From Synechococcus sp. PCC 6312 (lineage in GTDB: Bacteria; Cyanobacteriota; Cyanobacteriia; Thermosynechococcales; Thermosynechococcaceae), in assembly GCF_000316685.1 (NCBI RefSeq), contig NC_019680.1:2543501-2607500 (forward strand): a DNA stretch of 64,000 nt. Reading direction: 5' to 3'. Shown one piece after another: positions 44,542-51,903 of the stretch (position 1 is the stretch's first letter; each line of letters starts with the position of its first letter). The notes beneath the pieces are model-generated. The model searched no databases. It was not told the DNA's origin and saw nothing but the letters and a program-made list of their open reading frames with translations. The position numbers and the translations under genes were made by a program.

Positions 44542-46813
44542 TCCCAGTTCGTTTCCGAATATCCAGGCCCTGGCCAGTGCTGCCCAACAGGTCTTTAGTT
44601 CGAGTCAATTGAGTCAACTCACGCCCAACTCGGCCACGAATCCCCTATTGAACGAGGCGGCCTTAGAACAGTTGGTCAATGCGGTGGTGCAGGATCTCAA
44701 TCAAGTGTTAGCGGTTTCGCCCCAAGAGGTTCCCACTCCTGATGCCGTACCAGGGATACCCAGTCCGACTGGGGGAATTCCAAGTTCTGGATCAATTCCG
44801 GGAGTCTCTGGTCTAGGGGCCGCCGTCCCAATCCCTCATCCATCGAGTTCAATTCCCAGCTCTGGATTAATTCCCATTGTTCCGAGTCTGGTTCCGGCTG
44901 CAAATCCAGGCCTGCCTAATCCATCGGGATCAATTCCGAGTTCGGGAGCCATTCCTGTTGTGCCTGTTCCACCCACGGGAGTCCCAAATTCAGGTTCAAT
45001 TCCCGGCCTGGTCAATCCGGCTGGAGCCATTCCCAGTTCCGGGGCCGTTCCCGGCATTCCCAGTCTCTCGGCGGCTGCACCTACATCGGCTGCAAACCCA
45101 GGAATTCCTAATCCCAGTGGAGCAGTTCCCAATTCAGCCTCTATTCCAGGCCTACCGAGTCCCTCTGTCGTTGCGCCAACCTCAGCATCGGTTCCAGAAC
45201 TTCTCAATCCAACTGGGGTAATTCCGACTTCTTTGGGTCAAGGAATACCTGCTTCAGAACTGAATGTTCCGAGTTCACCGGGGCCTGGGATTCCAGATTT
45301 TACTCCCCCAGTTTTTCAGCCAGATTTGAAAACGGTTCCAGTTGATAGCGTTCCGCATCATTTTGATTTAGGCTCAGTTTCGCCAGCCCATTTGCCCACA
45401 TCTGCGGCACTGCCCCAAATTCCCCAGGCCCTAACTTCTTTTGAAACTGGGTTTGCCTTTATTGATGAGCAGCAACATTTCGCCCCATCTGCCCCAGCTC
45501 TCAATCCCCATTATTTGCAAGCTCACCCCGGCCATGATTTCCCGCTGACGGTGCCACAACTGGTGGGGCCACGGGTTGGTTCCAGTGTGGGATTTGATCT
45601 CCATGCGGTGCGGCAAGATTTTCCAATTCTCCAAGAGAAAGTTAACGGGCGGCCTCTGATTTGGTTTGACAATGCGGCCACCACCCATAAACCGAAAGCG
45701 GTGATTGATCGCCTGACCTACTACTACGAGCATGAAAACTCCAATGTCCACCGGGCGGCCCATGAATTAGCGGCGCGCTCCACCGATGCCTATGAAAAAT
45801 CTCGGGAACAGGTGCGGCGGTTTATTAATGCCTCTTCCACGAATGAGATTGTCTTTGTTCGGGGGACAACAGAAGCCATTAACCTCGTGGCCAAAAGTTG
45901 GGGTTCCCAAAATGTCCATGAAGGCGATGAAATTATCCTCACCCATCTGGAACACCATGCCAATATTGTCCCCTGGCAACAACTCTGTGCGGAAAAAGGG
46001 GCGCGGTTGCGGATTGTCCCCGTGGATGATCATGGGCAAGTTCGGCTGGATGAGTATCAAAAACTCTTGAGTGACCGGACAAAAATTGTTGCTTTTACCC
46101 ATGTTTCCAATGCCTTAGGCACCGTTACCCCTGCAGCGGAAATGATTGCCTTAGCCCATCGGTATGGAGCCAAAGTTCTCTTGGATGGGGCGCAATCGGT
46201 TTCCCACATGGCCATTGATGTCCAGGCCTTGGATTGTGATTGGTTTGTCTTTTCCGGTCATAAGGTTTTTGGGCCGACGGGGATTGGCGTGGTCTATGGC
46301 AAAGAGGATTTGCTCAATGCGACTCTCCCCTGGCAAACCGGCGGCAACATGATCGTCGATGTCACCTTTGAAAAAACGGTCTATCATCAAGCTCCGGGAC
46401 GCTTTGAAGCAGGGACTGGGAATATTGCTGATGCCGTGGGCCTGGGGGCAGCTTTGGAATATGTCCAGAAAATTGGCCTGGAGTCTATCTGCCGTTATGA
46501 GCATGAGCTTTTAGTTTACGGAACGGCTCTGTTGCAAGAAATCCCAGGCCTGCGGTTGATTGGTACGGCTCCTGAAAAAGCGGCGGTGTTGTCCTTTGTC
46601 TTGGAGGGCCACAGTCCAGAAGCGGTGGGAAGTGCCTTGAATCAAGAGGGAATCGCGGTGCGGGCCGGTCATCATTGCGCTCAACCGATTTTGCGCCGTT
46701 TTGGCCTGGAAGCAACCGTGCGTCCCTCTCTTGCCTTCTACAACACCCACGGGGAACTGGAAGCCCTCGCGACTGCGTTACGGCGGATTCAAGCGGGGGT
46801 AACGGCTAAATAA
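44534..46813 (+). CDS. Encapsulin cargo: cysteine desulfurase with long disordered N-terminal domain
   Basis: 759 residues. The C-terminal ~405 are a SufS-type desulfurase (FDLHAVRQDFPILQEKVNGR, FDNAATTHKPKAVIDRLTYY, HLEHHANIVPWQQL) with PLP Lys ~577 in FSGHKVFGPTGIG and catalytic Cys ~715 in RAGHHCAQPILRRFGLE. The first ~350 residues are a Pro/Ser/Ala/Gly-rich disordered region; residues ~75-260 repeat units like IPSSGSIPG, IPSSGLIPIVP, NPSGSIPSSGAIP and VPNSGSIPG. In family 2A systems this N-terminal part carries the shell-targeting motifs. It removes sulfur from cysteine as a persulfide inside the shell. Start ATG at 44534, overlapping the encapsulin stop. Cargo domain is longer than the ~225 residues known in S. 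elongatus. Confidence 0.95.
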   Translation: MSNPSSFPNIQALASAAQQVFSSSQLSQLTPNSATNPLLNEAALEQLVNAVVQDLNQVLAVSPQEVPTPDAVPGIPSPTGGIPSSGSIPGVSGLGAAVPIPHPSSSIPSSGLIPIVPSLVPAANPGLPNPSGSIPSSGAIPVVPVPPTGVPNSGSIPGLVNPAGAIPSSGAVPGIPSLSAAAPTSAANPGIPNPSGAVPNSASIPGLPSPSVVAPTSASVPELLNPTGVIPTSLGQGIPASELNVPSSPGPGIPDFTPPVFQPDLKTVPVDSVPHHFDLGSVSPAHLPTSAALPQIPQALTSFETGFAFIDEQQHFAPSAPALNPHYLQAHPGHDFPLTVPQLVGPRVGSSVGFDLHAVRQDFPILQEKVNGRPLIWFDNAATTHKPKAVIDRLTYYYEHENSNVHRAAHELAARSTDAYEKSREQVRRFINASSTNEIVFVRGTTEAINLVAKSWGSQNVHEGDEIILTHLEHHANIVPWQQLCAEKGARLRIVPVDDHGQVRLDEYQKLLSDRTKIVAFTHVSNALGTVTPAAEMIALAHRYGAKVLLDGAQSVSHMAIDVQALDCDWFVFSGHKVFGPTGIGVVYGKEDLLNATLPWQTGGNMIVDVTFEKTVYHQAPGRFEAGTGNIADAVGLGAALEYVQKIGLESICRYEHELLVYGTALLQEIPGLRLIGTAPEKAAVLSFVLEGHSPEAVGSALNQEGIAVRAGHHCAQPILRRFGLEATVRPSLAFYNTHGELEALATALRRIQAGVTAK

Positions 46814-47229
46814 CGATTGAACAGTTGCTGGAGAATGGGTTGTTGCGGGGGGACTCCGAGTTCTTTGGCTTTTTGGAACACTTCATTGTGGCCCAGATTT
46901 TCTTGGATGGCCAAGATCACAAGAACCAAAGCCGCCGCCCGGACTCCAGCCGCACAATGAATCAAGGTCGGTTTCGGTAATTTTTGAATTTCGGCTAAAG
47001 CTGCTTCGATAGCCACCGGATCAGGTTTGGTTGGACTCAGGGGCAAATGACAATATTCCAGGCCAGCTTCAGCCACCAACGCATCTTCATTCACCAAAAA
47101 CCCTTTTTCTAAAGGCAAACGTAAATTGATCACAGATTGATAGCCTTGAGCCACTAAATCTTGAAAATCACGGGGGTTGAGTTGATCGGCTGCGGCATAG
47201 TCTGGGCTAATTCTTGCAATGATGGTCAT
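46789..47229 (-). CDS. DUF442 sulfurtransferase/phosphatase-like protein A
   Basis: 146 residues of the DUF442 (beta-lactamase-hydrolase-associated, rhodanese/DSP-like) family: DQLNPRDFQDLVAQGYQSVI, NLRLPLEKGF, and the P-loop LIHCAAGVRAAALVLVILA with catalytic Cys and Arg (C-x4-R). Related DUF442 domains joined to persulfide dioxygenases act as sulfurtransferases, which fits a gene beside a desulfurase; a phosphatase role is also possible. Start ATG at 47227-47229. Its 3' end overlaps the desulfurase gene by 25 bp in convergent orientation. Paralogue of the next gene, with a similar leader. Confidence 0.8.
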   Translation of the reverse strand: MTIIARISPDYAAADQLNPRDFQDLVAQGYQSVINLRLPLEKGFLVNEDALVAEAGLEYCHLPLSPTKPDPVAIEAALAEIQKLPKPTLIHCAAGVRAAALVLVILAIQENLGHNEVFQKAKELGVPPQQPILQQLFNRYLAVTPA

Positions 47230-47384
47230 AAAACACCTAAATCACGAGCGATAAAGTGTACTATCTCAACTTTACCCCATGAACTGGACATTAAGGCAAA
47301 ATTTCCAGGCTATTTTGAGGGGAGTGATTTCCAGACTTGGACTTTCAGGATCGGGGAAAGAGAGGTGAGTTGCCAGCCTCAAAG

Positions 47385-47831
47385 TCAACTTGAAGCAGCA
47401 GGGGGTGCTGTGTATTTACTCAAAAACAGCTTTAAGTGAGGTTGTTCGGAGTTGATCCCCAGTTCCTCTGCCTTCTGGATAATCTCTGCATGGCTCAGAT
47501 GTTCTTCAATGGCAAGGGCAATTAAGGCCAAAGCCCCACCCCTGGCCCCCGCCCCACAGTGAAAGACAATCGGTTTGGGTAACTTTTTGACCTCAGCTAG
47601 AATAGCCTCAATTTCCCGATCCTCCGCAATTCCTGAATTAAGGGGAAGATGCCGATACTCCAGGCCAACTTCAGCCACCAGATCAGCCTCATTCTCCAAA
47701 AAACCGTTTTCTCCAGCAGAGCGGAGGTTAATCACAGACTGATACCCCTGCTCCACCAGCTTTTGAAAATCTGTAGCATTGGGTTGGTCGGCCCCAGCGT
47801 AGTCTTGATTAATTTTCTTGATCGAAGCCAT
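47385..47831 (-). CDS. DUF442 sulfurtransferase/phosphatase-like protein B
   Basis: 148 residues, tandem paralogue of the gene at 46789-47229: DQPNATDFQKLVEQGYQSVI, NLRSAGENGFLENEADLVAE, LEYRHLPLNSGIAEDREIEA and P-loop IVFHCGAGARGGALALIALA with Cys and Arg kept. It lies 155 bp upstream of the first copy. The leaders of both genes share a block containing GAGCGATAAA.TGTACTAT just before the ATG, so the promoter was duplicated with the gene and both may respond to the same signal. Start ATG at 47829-47831. Confidence 0.8.
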   Translation of the reverse strand: MASIKKINQDYAGADQPNATDFQKLVEQGYQSVINLRSAGENGFLENEADLVAEVGLEYRHLPLNSGIAEDREIEAILAEVKKLPKPIVFHCGAGARGGALALIALAIEEHLSHAEIIQKAEELGINSEQPHLKLFLSKYTAPPAASS

Positions 47832-47904
47832 AAATACTCCTAAAAGACGAGCGATAAACTGTACTATTTGATCTTACAACAAGGCCTGATCACCTTTGAT
47901 CGGT

Positions 47905-47998
47905 TCAAGCCGAGGTGGTTGTGAAGTTATGGCTTAAAAATGACTTGAGATAGGGTTGCTCTAGGTTAGTTCCCAGTTCTTGTTTTTTTGGCGCAATC
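47905..47998 (-). pseudogene. Relic of a third DUF442 copy (C-terminal end)
   Basis: The minus strand reads KKQELGTNLEQPYLKSFLSH and a stop near 47905, clearly matching KAEELGINSEQPHLKLFLSK at the end of gene B. The rest of the gene is absent; a MITE-like element begins at 48005, only a few bases away, and probably marks the deletion or insertion point. Confidence 0.7.
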
Positions 47999-48004
47999 TT
48001 CTTA

Positions 48005-48108
48005 TATAGCGTTAGGCAGACTGTTCTGAGAGAGTAGAAATCTTAAAAAACGCCCATAAAGAATTTTTCTGACTTGTCCTTGTCTAGCCCTAAATGAGTA
48101 ACGCTATA
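48005..48108. mobile_element. 104-bp MITE-like element with TATAGCGTTA inverted ends
   Basis: Perfect 10-bp terminal inverted repeats, TATAGCGTTA (48005-48014) and TAACGCTATA (48099-48108). The outer TA on each end fits the TA target duplication of IS630/Tc1-mariner elements. The 84-bp interior has no coding capacity. The 9-mer ATAGCGTTA also occurs at 48741-48749 on the other side of the DUF1993 gene. A decayed IS630 transposase lies at 51422, but its ends were not matched to these. Confidence 0.6.
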
Positions 48109-48195
48109 GCGGTTCAAATCAGCGGCGATAATAGTCTTAAATTCAGCATTAGTGGTGCTCGACCGTCTGCTGCATTTGATTGGAATAGTTAGACT

Positions 48196-48708
48196 TCATT
48201 TTTGTCTGACATATGGTACTAAGTGCATCATGTAATCCCGTTTTCCGATTGGCACACCAGCCATACGAAGAATGTTGTAGGCCGTAACCAGATGAAAGTA
48301 GAAGTTGGGAATCAAAAAATCATTCACATAGGCATTACCAGATAATTCGACATAGAGTCCCTGTCCCAAGTCAATATGTGTAACCTCATCTAGCTTTTCG
48401 TCTTCAACCCTCAAGTCCGCTAGGAGCTTTTTGGTATTTGATATGTGTGCAGATGCCTGCTGAAGAGAGAGAACATCTGGATCTAGATTATTCATCGGTT
48501 TACCGTCATACCACAGAGCAAAGTTGCGGGGCTGATTGCAGGTGAACACAATCTGTGTGCCAAAGGGAAGCATATCTGCCGTAATGCGCGTTTGAAGGAA
48601 AGAGTCGTTGTCACCAAAATGGGACTGAGCTGACATCAAGAGGTGCTCAAGAGTCGCTAATCGGCTTTGGAAAAGGTTTTGGAGAGAAGCTATACTCTGA
48701 CTTTGCAT
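48196..48708 (-). CDS. DUF1993 family protein (DinB-like fold)
   Basis: 170 residues: LFQSRLATLEHLLMSAQSHF, TRITADMLPFGTQIVFTCNQ, FALWYDGKPMNNL, LSGNAYVNDFLIPNFYFHLV and TAYNILRMAGVPIGKRDYM mark DUF1993, a four-helix DinB-like family without a known reaction. Start is the ATG at 48706-48708. Composition is more AT-rich than murJ next door, and copies of ATAGCGTTA lie on both sides, which suggests recent acquisition. Confidence 0.85.
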   Translation of the reverse strand: MQSQSIASLQNLFQSRLATLEHLLMSAQSHFGDNDSFLQTRITADMLPFGTQIVFTCNQPRNFALWYDGKPMNNLDPDVLSLQQASAHISNTKKLLADLRVEDEKLDEVTHIDLGQGLYVELSGNAYVNDFLIPNFYFHLVTAYNILRMAGVPIGKRDYMMHLVPYVRQK

Positions 48709-49017
48709 TTTTTAATCCCTCAAGACCCATTTTATGAAGCATAGCGTTATCTACGACAGCTTGCCGCCTAGCAGTTGCATTGAGCGGTGCAAACTAAGTT
48801 TTGATTTCATTAAAGCATTATATGTTTGCCTGTTTTAATTGGCGAGAATAATTAATTGTTGTCAGCTTATCTAGAAAATAGCTATTCATTCAGCGTGGAT
48901 TTAAGTCAGAATTTGTACGACAACAAATAAGTGCTTACTTGATCTCAAAAATTATTCCTGTTTGCTATATGTGTCCAGAGTCTTGATATTTTTTGTGACT
49001 ACAAACCTATCTCCCGC
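48709..49017. other. Intergenic region between DUF1993 and murJ
   Basis: About 310 AT-rich bases. It contains another copy of the 9-mer ATAGCGTTA at 48741-48749, followed by TCTACGACAGCTTGCC, possibly a decayed end of the same element family as 48005-48108. Otherwise no gene or RNA is recognised. Confidence 0.4.
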
Positions 49018-50700
49018 TCACCCATTTCTGCGCCAATTTGAGGGAAGAAATCGGTAGAGCTTGGCTAAGAAAAAATCCAGCTCTGTCAGCTTCATTGGCC
49101 AAATCATTAACCCAAACACAACTACTCCCGCCAGGCCAGCCACAGCTAGTTGCATTAACTGGTTCACTAACCCCTCAGTGCCCATAACCCCCTTCAACCC
49201 TTGCAATGCTCCCCAACACGCTCCACCACTAGCCACACTGGCCAACGCCACCCCCCCCAGGGGCCAAAGCAAATCTCGCCAAGGTAAGCCCCCCAGTCGC
49301 CGTTGCAATATCCACAGTAATGCCAGAAATGAGAGCAGATTTACCCCTACGGTAGCCATAGCCAGGCCGGGTGCGCCAAAGGAGCGAGTAAAGAAGAAGT
49401 TAAAACCAAAGTTAAAGGCGAGGCCCCAGAGGGTAATTTTGAGGGGTGTACTACCATCTCCTAGGCCATAAAACACTCGAACCAGAACATCTCGGGCCAA
49501 ATAGGCAAACATCCCCACCGCATACACCAACAACAGGGCGGCGACCAAACGAGAGGCGGCAAAGTCAAAGGCATAACGTTCATAGATGACCCGCACAGTT
49601 GGCAGTGCTAACGCCGCCATCCAGGCCCCCACAGGCATCATGCTTAAGGCTGTTAAGACTAGACTCTGGCGAATCCGTTGTTTCAACTCTGGCCAATCAG
49701 GAGGAGATGCTAGCCGGGAGAAAATGGGCATATAGGGAACTAAAATTACATTGGACAAGATTCCTAAGGGCGTTAGAAACAATAATTGGGCATATCCCAA
49801 GGCTGAGGCTGCCCCTGTGGGCAATTGTGAGGCAAAAAACAGACTGATATAAACGCTAATCAACAACATCCCCGATGACAGAGTTGCCGGGATCATTAAC
49901 TGACCCAATTCCCTCACTTCTGGCTGATTAAAGTCAAACCGCAGTCGGAGTCGCCCCATTCCTGCTTGCCATTGGGCCGGAATTTGGACAAACCATTGCA
50001 ACAGTCCCCCGGCCAACGTACCCCAGGCCAAGACCGCTGGCCCATAAAGATGACTAAAGAACCAAATCCCAATGATCACTGTCACGCTGGAAAGTAAGGG
50101 GCTTACGGAAGGCAACCAATACTGATCTGCAGCATTGAGAGTCCCAAAACCAATACCAATCAACCCTGATAAGACTGCCAAGGGAGCCATGATTTGGAAC
50201 TGTTCAGTAGCTATGGCCTGAATGTCTGGGGAAGCACCGGGAGCAATGATCTGAATCAGGGGCCTGGCGAATAGGATCAATAATCCTGTCAAAATTAATA
50301 GGAGTCCACCCACTAAGGTTGTTACTGTTTCTACCAAGGGAGCCGCTTTTTCTTTGGGATGCTTGAGGACAACGCTAATAATCGAACTGTGGAAAGGGCC
50401 GTTGATCCCACCCAGAAGGACAAATAAAAATCCCGGAATTACATAGGCGTAGTTATAGGCATCCACCGCTGCTCCAACTCCAAATTCAGCGGCAATGGCC
50501 TGTTGACGAACTAAACCAGCCAGCTTACTAATCAGGGTGGCGATGGCAACAATTGTGGCAATGGTCGCTAAAGACCGCACAGGTTTAGATGGATGGGTCG
50601 GAGTAGGCTGGGTTCCCAAATCCGTTGAGGTTATTCCGTCAGGATTATCTGTTGAGTTTGAGTCTTTAGGGGAGGGGGAAGGATCTGTTTTTTCCTTCAT
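49018..50700 (-). CDS. murJ: Lipid II flippase MurJ (MviN)
   Basis: About 560 residues with 14 predicted membrane helices; moves lipid II across the cytoplasmic membrane for peptidoglycan synthesis. The N-terminal ~45 residues are a Pro/Ser/Asp-rich soluble tail, then SLATIATIVAIATLISKLAG, LVRQQAIAAEFGVGAAVDAY, VLLGGINGPFHSSIISVV, GTLNAADQYWLPSVSPLLSS and RDVLVRVFYGLGDGSTPLKI, the MVF-family landmarks. The ATG at 50700 (MKEKTD) is preferred to a TTG at 50724. Confidence 0.95.
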   Translation of the reverse strand: MKEKTDPSPSPKDSNSTDNPDGITSTDLGTQPTPTHPSKPVRSLATIATIVAIATLISKLAGLVRQQAIAAEFGVGAAVDAYNYAYVIPGFLFVLLGGINGPFHSSIISVVLKHPKEKAAPLVETVTTLVGGLLLILTGLLILFARPLIQIIAPGASPDIQAIATEQFQIMAPLAVLSGLIGIGFGTLNAADQYWLPSVSPLLSSVTVIIGIWFFSHLYGPAVLAWGTLAGGLLQWFVQIPAQWQAGMGRLRLRFDFNQPEVRELGQLMIPATLSSGMLLISVYISLFFASQLPTGAASALGYAQLLFLTPLGILSNVILVPYMPIFSRLASPPDWPELKQRIRQSLVLTALSMMPVGAWMAALALPTVRVIYERYAFDFAASRLVAALLLVYAVGMFAYLARDVLVRVFYGLGDGSTPLKITLWGLAFNFGFNFFFTRSFGAPGLAMATVGVNLLSFLALLWILQRRLGGLPWRDLLWPLGGVALASVASGGACWGALQGLKGVMGTEGLVNQLMQLAVAGLAGVVVFGLMIWPMKLTELDFFLAKLYRFLPSNWRRNG

Positions 50701-50886
50701 GGGGTACAGCCAAGGCCTGGGCAAAGAGCAATAAAATCATACCCCGCTGTGTTGAGTTGTCAGGTTTTGAGTGGAAGGAGGGTGAATTCCCCTCGGCCTG
50801 GCCAAAAAGTCTGTCATCAGCCTGCCTTACTCCCCGAAATAAGTTGGTCACATTTGTTACGCGTCTACGCTACAATCATAATCCAC

Positions 50887-50968
50887 GGGCGAGTGGCGAA
50901 ATTGGTAGACGCGCTAGACTCAAAATCTTGTTCCGCGAGGAGTGTCGGTTCGAGTCCGACCTCGCCCA
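50887..50968 (+). tRNA. tRNA-Leu (anticodon CAA)
   Basis: 82-nt class II cloverleaf: acceptor GGGCGAG/CTCGCCC with A73, D-arm GTGGCGAAATTGGTAGACGC, anticodon loop CTCAAAA (CAA), long variable arm TTCCGCGAGGAGT and T-arm GTCGG-TTCGAGT-CCGAC. No encoded CCA. A possible -10 box TACAAT lies at 50871-50876. An integrase fragment begins 168 bp downstream, so the 3' end of this tRNA is a likely attachment site. Confidence 0.95.
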
Positions 50969-51135
50969 TCAAAAAAGAATATGAGACCGTCTGAGATTGT
51001 CTATAAACCATTACTGGTAAAGTATTACAGCCTTATCGATTGTCTGACTCAGTCTCATTTTATCTAGGGTAAGCTAGGGGTAAGTGGGAGTGAGTTTAAG
51101 GGTAATTCCCCCAACAGTGAAGGGAGCTACCCCCA

Positions 51136-51372
51136 ATGCTGACAGGGTTGGCAATTCGTAAGGCAAAGACTACTGAGAAAACCCAAAAGCTCTTTGATGG
51201 CGCCGAGCTTTATCTGGAAGTCCCAAAGAAGGGTAATAAACGATGGCGGCTCAAGTATCGCTACCAAGGCAAAGTAAAGCTAATCAGCTTAGGTATTTAT
51301 CCAACTATTACGCTGGCAGATGCGAGACAACGGCGGGATAAAGCTAAGAAACCTTTAGCGAACGGCATATAG
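51136..51372 (+). pseudogene. Truncated tyrosine integrase (N-terminal DUF4102 arm-binding domain only)
   Basis: 78 codons from the ATG at 51136: MLTGLAIRKAKTTEKTQKLF, DGAELYLEVPKKGNKRWRLK, YRYQGKVKLISLGIYPTITL, ADARQRRDKAKKPLANGI. This is the arm-site DNA-binding domain of P4-type integrases, which insert in tRNA genes. It breaks off exactly where the core-binding domain should begin (family: AxGIDP), just before an IS630 remnant, so the gene was probably cut by that insertion. The catalytic domain is absent. Confidence 0.85.
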
Positions 51373-51421
51373 TGATCGGTTTTTAGACATCAGATAATTA
51401 GAGCATAGTTTGAATCGTCTT

Positions 51422-51889
51422 ATGGATGAACTCAACCAATTTATTAATGCTTGTCTAGATTCAAGAGAGACTAAGCGGGCCTTAGCAGTAAAGATGACAC
51501 TAGAAGGATTTACGCATCAACAGATTATGAATATTCTTCGAGTTTCATCAGGATTTGTTACGAAATGGAAGCAAGCTTTTTTATTGTCAGGCGTTAATGG
51601 ACTAAAACTGGGCTACAAAGGTAAAGCTGCATATTTTACAGAGGTTGAAAAACAACAAGTCAATGGAGATAAGCCAGAACAAGAATGGCCTATTCACTAC
51701 ATCAAATTAGCCCCATACGCACCGAAACAAAATCTGATTGAAGCAGTGTGGTTGCAAGTTAAAAACTTCTTGAGGAATGAGTGGCACTTATTGAAAACAT
51801 TTAAGATTACTAAATGGCTGTTTGAACAGTTCTTAAGTCATTTTGTTCTCCATTCTTCTCATCTCAGTATGTATGGTACGTTGTCATGA
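51422..51889 (+). pseudogene. IS630-family transposase with internal deletion of the DDE core
   Basis: 156 codons. N-terminal helix-turn-helix part: FINACLDSRETKRALAVKMT, LEGFTHQQIMNILRVSSGFV, NGLKLGYKGKAAYFTEVEKQ. The frame then jumps to the C-terminal end: IHYIKLAPYAPKQNLIEAVW, LQVKNFLRNEWHLLKTFKIT. The ~180 residues between, carrying the first two catalytic Asp residues, are missing although the frame remains open. A full IS630 transposase is about 330-350 residues. It cannot transpose alone. Confidence 0.8.
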
Positions 51890-51903
51890 ATAATTCATGT
51901 TTG

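Noticed and set aside
44836-45221. Long antisense and alternate-frame ORFs across the repetitive part of the desulfurase gene.
   Set aside because: They are by-products of the Pro/Ser-rich repeats; the sense frame is continuous with the desulfurase and overlaps the encapsulin stop as expected.
44760-45240. Regularly repeating DNA that could suggest a CRISPR-like or VNTR array.
   Set aside because: The units are degenerate, vary in length, and keep one reading frame encoding IPSSG-type repeats; there are no constant repeats with unique spacers.
50749-50994. Two ORFs spanning the tRNA-Leu.
   Set aside because: They read through the tRNA gene and have no family resemblance.
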